A program made the translations under genes and the position numbers. From assembly GCA_036265935.1 (NCBI GenBank), contig DATAOB010000081.1, forward strand, positions 1 to 64,000: a stretch of DNA of 64,000 nucleotides. The letters are read 5' to 3'. Source of the stretch: JAFASC01 sp036265935 (lineage in GTDB: Bacteria; Pseudomonadota; Alphaproteobacteria; Rhizobiales; Beijerinckiaceae). Below, one piece after another: positions 44,540 through 53,333 of this stretch (its first letter is position 1; the number at the start of each line of letters is the position of its first letter). The notes under the pieces were generated by a model. The model was not told where the DNA came from. It did no database searches and saw only the letters and a program-made list of their open reading frames with translations.

Positions 44540-45031
44540 ATGAGAAAGATTTCTATTGCGCTGACGGCATTGGGCGGACTGCTCCTGAGTTCCGCCGCCG
44601 GATATGCGCTTTCATCGAACGATCATGACGCCGGCAAGTCACTGCAAATCGCGCAAGCGGGCGGCGGCGGTGGCGGCGCGGGTGGCGCAGGTGGCGGCGC
44701 TGGAGCTGGCGGTAGTAGCACCGGCGGCGGTGGCGGCGGCGGAGCTGCGACAAGTCCTGGCGGCGCTGGCGGTGGTGGTGCCGCAACCGGCACGGGGGGC
44801 GGTGGCCGTGAACGCATGGGCGGCGGCGGCGGTGGCGGACGCGAAGGCATGCGCGGCGAGGCCCGCGGCGGACGCGGCGGTGTCAACGTTCGGGTCGGCG
44901 TCGGAGATCGCGGCTACCGTCGCGGGCATGGCTACGGCGTTGTCGTTCATGGCGGCGGCTGTCGCACTGTCGTCGTGAAGAAGCGCATCGGCTATCGCGT
45001 CGTCATCAAGAAAATTCGCCGCTGCTACTGA
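44540..45031 (+). CDS. Secreted glycine-rich protein, unknown function
   Basis: A 163-residue protein with signal peptide (MRKISIALTALGGLLLSSAA then GYALSS). Residues about 40-115 are almost only Gly with Ala, Ser, Thr and later Arg. The C-terminal 45 residues are a basic domain (VNVRVGVGDRGYRRGHGYG, HGGGCRTVVVKKRIGYRVVI, KKIRRCY) with two cysteines that may pair. GGAGGAAACA precedes the ATG. The Gly-rich linker with a conserved-looking basic tail suggests a cell-surface role, which is a guess. Confidence 0.7.
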   Translation: MRKISIALTALGGLLLSSAAGYALSSNDHDAGKSLQIAQAGGGGGGAGGAGGGAGAGGSSTGGGGGGGAATSPGGAGGGGAATGTGGGGRERMGGGGGGGREGMRGEARGGRGGVNVRVGVGDRGYRRGHGYGVVVHGGGCRTVVVKKRIGYRVVIKKIRRCY

Positions 45032-45055
45032 GCAGGATATTGCGAACGGCTCCCA

Positions 45056-45080
45056 CAGGCGCCCTTCTTATTTGCGCCTG
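45056..45080 (+). terminator. Hairpin between convergent genes
   Basis: CAGGCGC (45056-45062) and GCGCCTG (45074-45080) form a perfect 7-bp stem with an 11-base loop, followed by TTAATT. It sits between the convergent glycine-rich protein gene and the ABC ATPase gene and can end transcription from the left side. Confidence 0.5.
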
Positions 45081-45809
45081 TTAATTGGCGCTGAGATGCG
45101 TGACGATTTCTGCCCGGATCGGCGCGATGCGGGCAGCGTCGCGTTTATCCCGCGGCATCGCGATCGGAACGTCGGCAATCAGCCGCGCCGGCCGGTTCGA
45201 TAAGATCAAAACTCTGTCGGCGAGGACAACTGCTTCATCGACACTATGCGTGACGATGAGGCTCGTCACGTTGCGAGCTTCGATCAGCGCCATCAATTCG
45301 TGCCGCAGCCGCAGCGCCAGCGCCGTATCGAGCGAGACGAACGGCTCGTCCAACAAAAGAATATCCGGCCGGATCGCGAAGGCGCGTGCGATCGCGACGC
45401 GGCGTGCAAGTCCGAGCGACAGGCTCGCGGGAAAATCACGGCGATGTTCCGTAAGTCCCAACGTGGAGAAGATCGCGTCGCATTCGCTGTCGCTTGCCTC
45501 AGGCGCGGCGAGGCGGACATTGGCCTCGACGTCGCGCCAGGGCAGAAGCCGCGGCTCCTGGAAGACGAAGCCGAGACGGCCGTCCCTCGGCAGGCGCACC
45601 TGTCCATCCTGCACGCCGATCAGTCCGGCAATGGCGCGAAGCAAAGTGGTCTTGCCGCAGCCCGATGGTCCGACCAATGCGGCGATCTCGCCGAGGCCGA
45701 GAGCAAATCGGATGCTGCCGAGGATCTGCCGGGTCGCTCCCGAGGCCTGCGGCAGCGATAGGCTTTCGACCGCGACGTCAAGCCGGCCGGAATCGCCAGC
45801 GTGCGACAT
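45081..45809 (-). CDS. ABC importer ATPase, NitT/TauT (SsuB-like) type
   Basis: A 242-residue ATPase with Walker A GPSGCGKTTL, signature region LSLGLARRVAIARAFA, Walker B ILLLDEPFVSLD and THSVDEAVVLADR. The signature LSLGL deviates from LSGGQ, as in some nitrate/sulfonate importers. The ATG at 45809 is preferred because it begins 32 bases inside the end of the permease gene; another start lies nine bases upstream. Third gene of the binding protein-permease-ATPase operon. Confidence 0.88.
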   Translation of the reverse strand: MSHAGDSGRLDVAVESLSLPQASGATRQILGSIRFALGLGEIAALVGPSGCGKTTLLRAIAGLIGVQDGQVRLPRDGRLGFVFQEPRLLPWRDVEANVRLAAPEASDSECDAIFSTLGLTEHRRDFPASLSLGLARRVAIARAFAIRPDILLLDEPFVSLDTALALRLRHELMALIEARNVTSLIVTHSVDEAVVLADRVLILSNRPARLIADVPIAMPRDKRDAARIAPIRAEIVTHLSAN

Positions 45810-46524
45810 GTCTCTCAAAGGGCTGCACCAGGAGGGTTTCGATCGCCAGCATCACGATGACGAAGGGAATCGCATAGGCCAGCAATAAACGGATGTCGAA
45901 GAGATGGAAGGCGACGCCGATCTCGAAGCCGACGCCGTTGGAGCGGCCCATCAGCTCGACGACGAGCACGATTTTCCAGACGAGCGACAGGCCGGAACGT
46001 GCCGCCGCCGCGATATAGGGCGCAAGCTGCGGCAGGAGCACGTGCCGCAGGCGCACCCAGCGGGACATGCGAAACACCTGCGCCACCTCATCGAGCTCGC
46101 GGTCGAGGGCGCGGGCGCCCTCGCGCACCGTGACGATCGCGTTCGGCAACTTGTTGAGCGCAACGGCGCCGATCGCCGCGACCTCGTTCAAGCCGACCCA
46201 GACATAGGCGAGAACGATGATCACCAGGGCTGGGAGGTTGAGGAGGATGACAACCCACGTATCGGCGATGCGGTCCACCGCGCGGTGGCGGCCCATGAGA
46301 ACGCCGATCACGGTGCCAAAACCCATCGCCAGGGTAAAAGCGGCAGCGACGCGGGCCAGCGTCGCGGCAAGGTTGAAGAGCAAGGCGCCGGAGCGGGCCT
46401 CGGTTACCATCGCAGCGAGGACCGATAATGGTGGCGGTAATAATCGTGGCCCAAAATACGCCGAACCGAGCTGCCAAAGCAGCAGCAACAGCAGAACCGA
46501 CGCGATCCGCAGCGCATAAATCAT
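45778..46524 (-). CDS. ABC importer permease, NitT/TauT type
   Basis: A 248-residue inner-membrane permease with about six helices. It starts MIYALRIASVLLLLLLWQLG and has GTVIGVLMGRHRAVDRIADT and an EAA loop around ELDEVAQVFRMSRWVRLRHV. The start at 46524 is likely because it begins with the first helix; the frame is open to 46575 and neither start has a strong ribosome site. Substrates of this transporter class include nitrate, sulfonates, taurine, thiamine precursors and metals. Confidence 0.88.
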   Translation of the reverse strand: MIYALRIASVLLLLLLWQLGSAYFGPRLLPPPLSVLAAMVTEARSGALLFNLAATLARVAAAFTLAMGFGTVIGVLMGRHRAVDRIADTWVVILLNLPALVIIVLAYVWVGLNEVAAIGAVALNKLPNAIVTVREGARALDRELDEVAQVFRMSRWVRLRHVLLPQLAPYIAAAARSGLSLVWKIVLVVELMGRSNGVGFEIGVAFHLFDIRLLLAYAIPFVIVMLAIETLLVQPFERHVARWRFRPA

Positions 46525-46564
46525 CTTAATGCGGACCACATCACGATGCCATGATCCGCTCCGA

Positions 46565-47572
46565 TCAAGACCCACTCTTGTAATACGTGCCCGGCGCGAG
46601 CGTGTCGGCGGTACCTACAAGTTCGCTCCCGCCGATGTCGGCGAGCACCTTGAACAGCCGGCGTGCGTCCTCCTCCTCCTCCTCAACCTCCCGCGCCGGG
46701 ATGCCGCGGGCGTAATATTTGCGGTAGGCGGCGAGGGCCTCCGGGCTCTTCGACGGCAGCTGCTTCGCGACGATCTGCCAGGCCTCCGGCGAGGTCGCGA
46801 TCAGCTGCTTTGCCCGCCGCGCCGTTGCGAAGAATCGCTGCAGCGCATCGCGATGCCTCGCCGCGAACCCGCCATCGAACACATAGCCGATCGCCGCGAC
46901 CGGTCCCCGCGCTCCGAGCTCCTTCTCGACATCGGCGATTTCGATCAGCCGCGTGAATCCGCTCGCTTCGAGATCGGCGCAAAAATTCCAGTATTCGAGC
47001 GCCGCATCGACCTCGCCCTGCGCGGCCTTTTCCGCCAAGAGCGGCGGCGCGCCGTAGACCACATTTGTCGCGCGCCGCAGATCGAGACCGGAGCGGCGCG
47101 TCCATGCCTGCAACAGCAGCCAGCTTTTGTCGAGCGGCCCGCCGGCAACCGCAAGCTTCCGCCCGATGAGGTCGCGCAAGCTGGTGACGCCCTTCGCAGG
47201 ATTGGTAACGACCGCGCCGATCGCGCTCGAATAGGGATAAAACACAAAGTTCGCGCCGAGACTGCGCTCGCGCGAAACCCACAGCCAATCCGTGACAATG
47301 ATGTCGGCGGCGCCACTGCGCAATGCAATGATCGCCGCGTCGAGCGACGCGACATCGACGATCTGCAGGTCGAGATCGGCCTCTCTGTCGAGCCCTTGCG
47401 CGCGGATGACGCCGATTTCCCACGCAAGCGTGCCGGTCTTCTGCACGGCGATCCGCAGCTTGTCGGCGGCGTGCGCGGGGGCGACGAGCACGCAAAATAG
47501 CGCGGCACTGACGAAGGCGGCGACGCGGAGCCTTTGCACCCAGCCTGAGGCTTGCCGTTGAAGCCGCACCAT
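46565..47572 (-). CDS. ABC importer substrate-binding protein, NitT/TauT type
   Basis: A 335-residue periplasmic binding protein. It has a signal peptide (VQRLRVAAFVSAALFCVLVA then PAHAADKL) and the family pattern KLRIAVQKTGTLAWEIGVIR, ADIIVTDWLWVSRER and VYGAPPLLAEKAAQGEVDAA. The ATG at 47572 with GGAGAAAAAGG upstream is preferred over a longer frame from 47842 that runs into the neighbouring cytochrome region. A run of Glu (EVEEEEED) near the C-terminus is unusual. Ligand unknown; neighbouring PQQ genes and a TonB receptor hint at a cofactor- or metal-related ligand, which is inference. Confidence 0.85.
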   Translation of the reverse strand: MVRLQRQASGWVQRLRVAAFVSAALFCVLVAPAHAADKLRIAVQKTGTLAWEIGVIRAQGLDREADLDLQIVDVASLDAAIIALRSGAADIIVTDWLWVSRERSLGANFVFYPYSSAIGAVVTNPAKGVTSLRDLIGRKLAVAGGPLDKSWLLLQAWTRRSGLDLRRATNVVYGAPPLLAEKAAQGEVDAALEYWNFCADLEASGFTRLIEIADVEKELGARGPVAAIGYVFDGGFAARHRDALQRFFATARRAKQLIATSPEAWQIVAKQLPSKSPEALAAYRKYYARGIPAREVEEEEEDARRLFKVLADIGGSELVGTADTLAPGTYYKSGS

Positions 47573-47693
47573 CCGCGAGACCTTTTTCTCCTTCGCCCGT
47601 TGCCGCCTGAGCCCGGGCAACCTACAACCTTGTCCTGTCGGATGATACCGGACGCGCCGGCGCACCGGAATGCAACATTGGGAGAGAATGCCG

Positions 47694-48095
47694 ATGTCCA
47701 TGGGTCGAACGATCGCGCTTTTCGCCGGCGCAGTGTTGCTGGCGGCAACGACCAGTCTCGCCCAAGCGGCAGGAGACCCGGCCGAAGGCGAAAAGGTCTT
47801 CGCCAAATGCAAGATCTGCCACCAGATCGGCGAGGGCGCCAAGAACGCGATCGGGCCGGAGCTGAACGGCGTGATCGGCCGTCATTCCGGCACCGCGCCC
47901 GGCTACAATTATTCCGACGCCAACAAGAATTCCGGCATCACGTGGGATGAGAAGAATTTCCGCGAATACATCAAGAACCCGAAGGCGAAGATCCCCGGCA
48001 CTAAGATGATTTTTGCCGGCCTGCCGAAGGACACGGATATCGACAATCTCCTGGCTTATCTCGAGCAGTTCGGTCCCGACGGCAAGAAGAAATAG
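47694..48095 (+). CDS. Cytochrome c2/c550-like protein
   Basis: A 133-residue class I cytochrome c. It has a signal peptide (GRTIALFAGAVLLAATTSL then AQAAG), the heme site CKICH near residue 39, NAIGPELNGVIGR, and the axial Met in PGTKMIFAGL. The fold matches mitochondrial-type cytochrome c/c2, a periplasmic electron carrier. The start at 47694 lies about 7 bases after GGGAGAG; an in-frame ATG at 47688 is possible. Beside pqq genes it may accept electrons from a PQQ dehydrogenase. Confidence 0.9.
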   Translation: MSMGRTIALFAGAVLLAATTSLAQAAGDPAEGEKVFAKCKICHQIGEGAKNAIGPELNGVIGRHSGTAPGYNYSDANKNSGITWDEKNFREYIKNPKAKIPGTKMIFAGLPKDTDIDNLLAYLEQFGPDGKKK

Positions 48096-48111
48096 AACGC
48101 GCTGAAGTTTT

Positions 48112-48483
48112 ATGACCATGCTTCGAGCGCGTATCCTGTTCGGGCTAGTGCCGCCTATAATCTTTGGTGGATCGTCACTGGTCCTTGCTGCAGAAAAGCC
48201 GATCCGCTTTTGGAATCTCACGTCGGCAACGGTGACCGAGCTGCGTCTCGCGCCGGCGGGCTCGCAAAACTTTGGGCCGGACCAATGCAAGAACGATAAG
48301 GACGGCAGTGTCGATCGTGACGAGCGGCTGCCGATTACCGGAGTGACGCCGGGGCGCTACGATATCAAGATCGGCTATAAAGACGGCAAGACCTGCCGTG
48401 TCCAGAATGTTCCGATCGAGAGCGGCAAAGCGTTTTCGATCGAGGACAAGGACCTCACCGATTGCTCGATACCCTTCCGCTGA
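48112..48483 (+). CDS. Secreted protein of unknown function
   Basis: A 123-residue protein with signal peptide (LFGLVPPIIFGGSSLVLA then AEKPIRF). The mature domain reads like a small beta-sandwich: IRFWNLTSATVTELRLAPAG, DERLPITGVTPGRYDIKIGY and TCRVQNVPIESGKAFSIED, with Cys in DQC, KTC and TDC. Similar secreted proteins occur in Bradyrhizobium-type genomes without known role. It follows the cytochrome gene by 16 bases and probably shares its transcript. Confidence 0.7.
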   Translation: MTMLRARILFGLVPPIIFGGSSLVLAAEKPIRFWNLTSATVTELRLAPAGSQNFGPDQCKNDKDGSVDRDERLPITGVTPGRYDIKIGYKDGKTCRVQNVPIESGKAFSIEDKDLTDCSIPFR

Positions 48484-48498
48484 GGCGCGCGGCCGATC

Positions 48499-50991
48499 CT
48501 AAAATTTCGCTTTGATTCCGGCATAGACGCCGAGCGGCGGCGCCGGAGAGACCGTGCGCGGATCGGTCAACGGCAGAAACCCGATCGCCTGCGTGTCGAA
48601 AAGCGTGCCGAAGGTCACGTAATGGCGGTTGAGCGCGTTCTCGGCCTGTGCATAGACCTGCACGTTCTTGTCGATCTGATATGAGGTTCGCAGATTGACC
48701 ACCTGATAGGCGGGAATGCGCGGCAGCACGTTCGTCTCGTCGCCGCGCAGGTAGAAGCTGCCGACAAAGCTCGCGTCGGCCCCGACCTTCCATTTATCGG
48801 TCACGAAATAATCCGCGCCGATCTTGAAGCGATGCCGCGGTATGGAGGGGATGCGGTCCCCCGGCACGACGTTGATATTGCCGTTCGCGTCGGCAAACGG
48901 ATTGAATGGCGAAGCAAGCTGGATGTTGCTACGGAAGGTGGCGTCGACCAGCGTGTAATTCGCGTAGGCCGACAGTTTCTCGTCGGTGTAGCTGATGCCG
49001 GCTTCGATCCCCTGCCGGCGCGTGTCGCCGGCATTCTCGAAAAAGCCGCGGCCGGCGATCGTCGACGGCACGTTCAGAATGTCGTCTTTGTTGATTGTGC
49101 GGAACACGCCGGCGTTCCAGTTGATCTTGCCGGGATCGAAAAGCGAAACGTCGAAATTGCCGCGGATACCGGCCTCGACCGTGCGGGAGACGACCTGCTT
49201 CAGAGGCGGATCGGCGACAAGGAAATTGTCGATGAGGCAGGGCTGATTGCGGTCGGCACAGCCGTTCTCAAGCGGCGTCGGCGCGCGATTCGCTTCGGAA
49301 TAGCCGCCGTAGATTGACAGGTTCGGCAGGATTTTAAAGGTGAGCCCGGTCACGGGATTGAGCCGGCCATAAGTCGCGTAGCTCGTCAGCGCCGTGCCGA
49401 TCTGATCGTGCAGATCGATCTTGGCGAGATTGTAGCGCGCACCGGCGGTGAGCGTCAGAGCCGGCGTGATGTCGAAGGTGTCGAGCGCGTAGACGCCGTA
49501 ATACGTGTTGATCGCCCGCAGCGACACCGGGGAAATGTCGCTGTTCGGCTCATTTATGACGAGTCCGGTACTCGAGACCCTCAGATTCGGCTGAATGATG
49601 CCGAGCTCGCTCACCGCATTGAATTGCGTCCAGCCGCGATCGTAGCTAACGCCGACAATGAGCTGATTGCCGTGATCGGCAATCTTGTCGCTGCTCGTCG
49701 CCTGCAGCGTCCCGCCGGCTCCACGCGAGCGCGTGAAGGTACGATCGAGGGTGCCGAGCGTCGCGGTGCCGAACGCGTCGGGCAGGCTGGTCTGATTGCC
49801 GGCAGCATCACAGAGCAGACCGCTACCATCGTTGCAGGGAGTGAAATCGGTCGTGTTGCCGTCGAGATGATTCTGGCTGAAGCCGCGGAAATAGATATTC
49901 CCCTGCAACGCGAGCGTCGGCGCAATATTATACGTGCCATTCAGCGCGATTTGTCCGAGCACGTTACGCGTCGTCTGCGGGTTCGTGTAGATGGCAGAAT
50001 AGTCCTGCTGCAGCAGTTGGATCGGCACCGGCGCTGTCGCCCCGAAGAAATTCGACGCCGAGCTGATATTGAGATGTAGCTCGACATCCTCGGCGCGGTA
50101 GCCAAGGTCGCCGTACATGCGGCGGACATACGATGGCGATATCTGCCGAAAACCGCGGTCGTCGATCCCCTCCATCGCCAGATAGGTCGCAAAATTGCCG
50201 ACCTGCTGGCCGGATTGCAGGCTGCCCTGCACCCTGCCGCGCGAGCCGCCGCGGAAATCAATCTCGGTACCCTGCCAAGTGAAGCCGTTCTTCATCTCGA
50301 GCGAGATCGCGCCGCCGATCGCGTTGAGCCCGAACACCGGATTGTTGGTGAAGACCACGGCGCGATCGATCGCGATCGTCGGGATCAAATCCCAATTGAC
50401 GACGTCACCGAAGGCTTCGTTGATGCGGATACCGTTCTGATAGATGGCCAGTCCCTGCGGCGTGCCGGGCACCGGGGAGGCAGCGAAGCCGCGATAAGTG
50501 ACGGTCGCCTGGAACGGATTGCCGGCGGAATCGGTGACTGCGACGCTGGAGAGGCGGCGGTCGAGGACATCGACCAGATTGGGCGTGCCGGTGCGCTCGA
50601 TCTCACGCGAGGTCACGACCTGCACGTTGGCGGGAATCTTGGCACGGTCGATGCCGCCGGTTGAAGCGGGCTCATTGGCGGCAACCGGCGTTGTGGTCTC
50701 GGCGGGAGGAGCCGCTTGTGGAGCGGCAACGGGGCGGCGGGCCACACGCGTTCGGGTTGCCGCGGCGCGGCGTGCGCGCGCTTCGCGGGCGCGGATGACC
50801 TCGCGCGGCCGGCTGACCTCGGGTACCACGACCGGCCGCGCCGGCCGCGCCACGCGCCGCGCCGGAAGCGGCGACGGACTGACGATCTCGATCTCGGGAA
50901 GCGCCTGCTGCGCCTCTGCCCCAAACGCCAGGAGCGGGGACGCGCTCACGCAAATCATCCGCGCGATGGCGAGCGTTCCGCGGCGAAACAT
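48499..50991 (-). CDS. TonB-dependent outer-membrane receptor
   Basis: An 830-residue receptor. A signal peptide is followed by LPEIEIVSPSPLP, a TonB-box-like stretch of the rhizobial type, then an Ala/Pro/Arg-rich linker (about 40-105). The plug domain (about 110-230) has NVQVVTSREIERTG and VYRGFAASP-like elements. The 22-strand barrel ends in AGIKAKF with terminal Phe. It should take up a large or scarce ligand using TonB energy. Neighbours are pqqABCDE, a cytochrome c and a NitT-type ABC importer. Known partners of such context include lanthanide chelates (LutH) and PQQ itself (PqqU), but neither can be assigned by sequence here. Confidence 0.88.
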   Translation of the reverse strand: MFRRGTLAIARMICVSASPLLAFGAEAQQALPEIEIVSPSPLPARRVARPARPVVVPEVSRPREVIRAREARARRAAATRTRVARRPVAAPQAAPPAETTTPVAANEPASTGGIDRAKIPANVQVVTSREIERTGTPNLVDVLDRRLSSVAVTDSAGNPFQATVTYRGFAASPVPGTPQGLAIYQNGIRINEAFGDVVNWDLIPTIAIDRAVVFTNNPVFGLNAIGGAISLEMKNGFTWQGTEIDFRGGSRGRVQGSLQSGQQVGNFATYLAMEGIDDRGFRQISPSYVRRMYGDLGYRAEDVELHLNISSASNFFGATAPVPIQLLQQDYSAIYTNPQTTRNVLGQIALNGTYNIAPTLALQGNIYFRGFSQNHLDGNTTDFTPCNDGSGLLCDAAGNQTSLPDAFGTATLGTLDRTFTRSRGAGGTLQATSSDKIADHGNQLIVGVSYDRGWTQFNAVSELGIIQPNLRVSSTGLVINEPNSDISPVSLRAINTYYGVYALDTFDITPALTLTAGARYNLAKIDLHDQIGTALTSYATYGRLNPVTGLTFKILPNLSIYGGYSEANRAPTPLENGCADRNQPCLIDNFLVADPPLKQVVSRTVEAGIRGNFDVSLFDPGKINWNAGVFRTINKDDILNVPSTIAGRGFFENAGDTRRQGIEAGISYTDEKLSAYANYTLVDATFRSNIQLASPFNPFADANGNINVVPGDRIPSIPRHRFKIGADYFVTDKWKVGADASFVGSFYLRGDETNVLPRIPAYQVVNLRTSYQIDKNVQVYAQAENALNRHYVTFGTLFDTQAIGFLPLTDPRTVSPAPPLGVYAGIKAKF

Positions 50992-51181
50992 TTCCGCCCT
51001 TCCCTGGTGCTACGCCAGCGCCTCTCGCCGCGCACCTTGTTATGCTTTGCTGATTAAACCGCGCAGCGTGCAATCAAAACGGCGGAAGCCGCTCTAATCT
51101 CTCGAATTTATGACTGTGTTGCCGTCGAACCACGCCAGGCGAGCCGCCCGTTCGGTGTTTTGGTCACGCGTAATGGAGCGT

Positions 51182-52294
51182 CTAGACCGCCGCCGGCGCG
51201 CGCTGCATGCGCCGGTAAACATAATCGGGCGCGGCGTCTGCCGTATCCTCGCTGACGATCGCTTCGACGCGGTGATGATGCGGCGAGAGATGGCAGACCG
51301 GATCGGCGTTGCGCGCATCCCCCGTGATCGCCATCGCCTGACAGCGGCAGCCGCCGAAATCGATCTCCTTGCGCGGACAGGAGCGGCAGGGCTCGACCAT
51401 CCAATCGGTGCCGCGAAACGCCTGAAACGCCGGCGAGGCATACCAGATGTCGGCGAGCGCGTGATCGCGGACGCTCCAGAACTCGAGACCGGGAATCGTC
51501 TCCGCCGCGTGGCAGGGCAAAACCTTGCCGGTCGGCGTGACGTTCAGCGTACGCCGCGCCCAGCCGCCCATGCAGGCTTTCGGATAATGCGCGTGATAAT
51601 CGGGAATGACGTGATCGATGACGATGACGCCTTTGTACTCTTCACGCAATGCTTCGACTTCGGCGATGGCGCGCTCCGCATCGGCACGCGACGGCAAGAG
51701 CGCCGCACGATTGGTCTTCGCCCAGCCGTAATATTGCGTATGCGCGATTTCAACGCGCTTGGCGCCGAGCGCGATCGCGAGTTTCACCATCGCGCCGGCG
51801 CGCGCAACATTGGCGCGATGAATGACGGCATTGACCGTCAGCGGCAAGCCCGCTTCGGTGACGGAGCGCGCAACGTCGCGCTTGCGCGCATAAGCGCCTT
51901 CATAGCCGGCAATGCGATCGGCAGACTCCGCTTCGCTGTCCTGGATCGATAGCTGCACGTGATCGAGCCTGGCGCGCGACAGTTCCGCGACGCGCTCTTC
52001 GTTGAGCCCGATGCCCGACGTGATCAGGTTCGTGTAGAGGCCGGCCTTGGCGCAATGGGCGACGATCTCGACAAGATCGCGGCGCGATGCGGGTTCGCCG
52101 CCGGAGAGATGGATGTGAATGATGCCGAGCTCGGCGGCCTCGGAGAAGACGCGCTGCCAGGTGGCGGTATCGAGTTCCTCGGCGCGCGATTCGAGTTCCA
52201 GCGGATTGGAGCAATAGGGGCAGCCGAGCGGACAGCGATGCGTCAGCTCGGCCAGCAACCCGACGGGGCGCGGGATATTTGCCGGCGCGTTCAT
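51182..52294 (-). CDS. pqqE: PqqE, PqqA glutamate-tyrosine crosslinking radical SAM enzyme
   Basis: A 370-residue radical SAM/SPASM enzyme that forms the C-C bond between Glu and Tyr of PqqA, the first step of PQQ synthesis. The SAM cluster motif is CPLGCPYC, and the SPASM cysteines are in ACMGGWARRTLNVTP, VLPCHAAE and CRSCPRKEIDFGGCRC. The start at 52294 overlaps the pqqD stop (ATGA); the frame is open further upstream inside pqqD. Confidence 0.95.
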   Translation of the reverse strand: MNAPANIPRPVGLLAELTHRCPLGCPYCSNPLELESRAEELDTATWQRVFSEAAELGIIHIHLSGGEPASRRDLVEIVAHCAKAGLYTNLITSGIGLNEERVAELSRARLDHVQLSIQDSEAESADRIAGYEGAYARKRDVARSVTEAGLPLTVNAVIHRANVARAGAMVKLAIALGAKRVEIAHTQYYGWAKTNRAALLPSRADAERAIAEVEALREEYKGVIVIDHVIPDYHAHYPKACMGGWARRTLNVTPTGKVLPCHAAETIPGLEFWSVRDHALADIWYASPAFQAFRGTDWMVEPCRSCPRKEIDFGGCRCQAMAITGDARNADPVCHLSPHHHRVEAIVSEDTADAAPDYVYRRMQRAPAAV

Positions 52295-52575
52295 AATTCC
52301 ACCATGCGCTTGTCGGCGAGGCCGGCAAGCAATGTGCGCACGTCGGTATCGATGCGGGCGCGATCCGCACCGAAAGATGCGGCGAGATCGTCGACGATCG
52401 CCGCCAGCGTCGCCTCGCCGTTGCACCGCTTCAAGATTTCGGCGGCGATCGGATCGGCTTTGAGGATACGCTCGGGCGCCAGTAGCAGCCATTCGTTACG
52501 CGTGTCATCATGCTTTAAGCGCACGCCGCGCGGTAGGCGCGGCACGCTCGTCTCGCTGATCGCGGCGGCGCTCAT
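52291..52575 (-). CDS. pqqD: PqqD, PqqA peptide chaperone
   Basis: A 94-residue winged-helix RRE protein that binds PqqA and delivers it to PqqE. Typical parts are VPRLPRGVRLKHDDTRNEWL, LLAPERILKADPIAAEILKR and a C-terminal LLAGLADKRMVEL. The ATG at 52575 overlaps the pqqC stop by four bases. The frame open back to 52938 lies within pqqC and is ignored. Confidence 0.92.
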   Translation of the reverse strand: MSAAAISETSVPRLPRGVRLKHDDTRNEWLLLAPERILKADPIAAEILKRCNGEATLAAIVDDLAASFGADRARIDTDVRTLLAGLADKRMVEL

Positions 52576-53333
52576 GCGGCGCTCTCGCGCGTTTGCAAGC
52601 CTTCGCCGGGCCGCCATGCGCCCGGCGGAATTGCGCCGGCGACATAAGCGCCCCAGAGCGCATCGAGCTGCACCCAGAGCACGTCGGTCTTGAATTCGAG
52701 CGCGCCGATGACCGCATCCTGCTCGGCGCGCGTCTTCGCGTGCTGTTTGACGTAGGCCAGCGCAAAATCGCTGTCGCGCTGCGCCTGCGCCGGACGCGCG
52801 GTGAAATAAGCCAGCGTCTCGCGGCTGACGAAATCGTAATGCGCCAGCATGCCGCTGACGCGCTCGTTGATGATGTTCGGAGAAAACAGTTCCGTCAGCG
52901 AAGAGGCGACCGCTTCGAGCAGCGTCTTCTGCGCACAAAAATTCACGTAAGCCTCGACGGCAAAACGCGTCGCCGCGAGAATGCCGCGCGTCGAGATCAC
53001 GTAATCGCGATTAAAGCCGAGGCTCTCGGTGAGCTTCAGCCAGCGCTCGATGCCGCCCTCGCCTTCACGCGTGCCGTCGTGATCCTCGATGCGTTTGCGC
53101 CATTCGCGCCGGTCCGCGGACGAATTCATGCGCGACAGCACCGTCGCGTCTTTGATCGGGATCGTCGCCTGATAAAAATAGCGATTGAGCGCCCAGGCCT
53201 GCACTTCCTCGAAACTGCATCGACCGGAATGCAGCCTTTTGTGGAAGGGATGCAGATTGTGATAGCGCGTCGCGCCGACATGGCGCAAAGCCGCTTCAAG
53301 TTCCTGCGGGCTCATGGGCTCGCGCGTAGTCAT
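52572..53333 (-). CDS. pqqC: PqqC, PQQ synthase
   Basis: A 253-residue cofactor-less oxidase that closes the ring and performs the final eight-electron oxidation to PQQ. Family motifs are YHNLHPFHKRLHSGRCS, QAWALNRYFYQATIPIKDA, GIERWLKLTESLG and YVNFCAQKTLLEAVASSLTE, containing the His, Arg and Tyr active-site residues. It overlaps pqqB and pqqD by four bases on either side. Confidence 0.95.
   Translation of the reverse strand: MTTREPMSPQELEAALRHVGATRYHNLHPFHKRLHSGRCSFEEVQAWALNRYFYQATIPIKDATVLSRMNSSADRREWRKRIEDHDGTREGEGGIERWLKLTESLGFNRDYVISTRGILAATRFAVEAYVNFCAQKTLLEAVASSLTELFSPNIINERVSGMLAHYDFVSRETLAYFTARPAQAQRDSDFALAYVKQHAKTRAEQDAVIGALEFKTDVLWVQLDALWGAYVAGAIPPGAWRPGEGLQTRESAA

Noticed and set aside
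44640..44890. Tandem GGC/GGT-rich tract as a CRISPR-like or minisatellite repeat
   Set aside because: It is in-frame glycine coding inside a protein with signal peptide; no fixed-length repeat-spacer pattern is present. No CRISPR array was found anywhere.
48280..48330. EF-hand-like loop (NDKDGSVDRDE) in the secreted protein next to the TonB receptor, suggesting lanthanide or calcium binding
   Set aside because: The first loop position is Lys instead of Asp and no EF-hand helices flank it; the surrounding sequence looks beta-rich.
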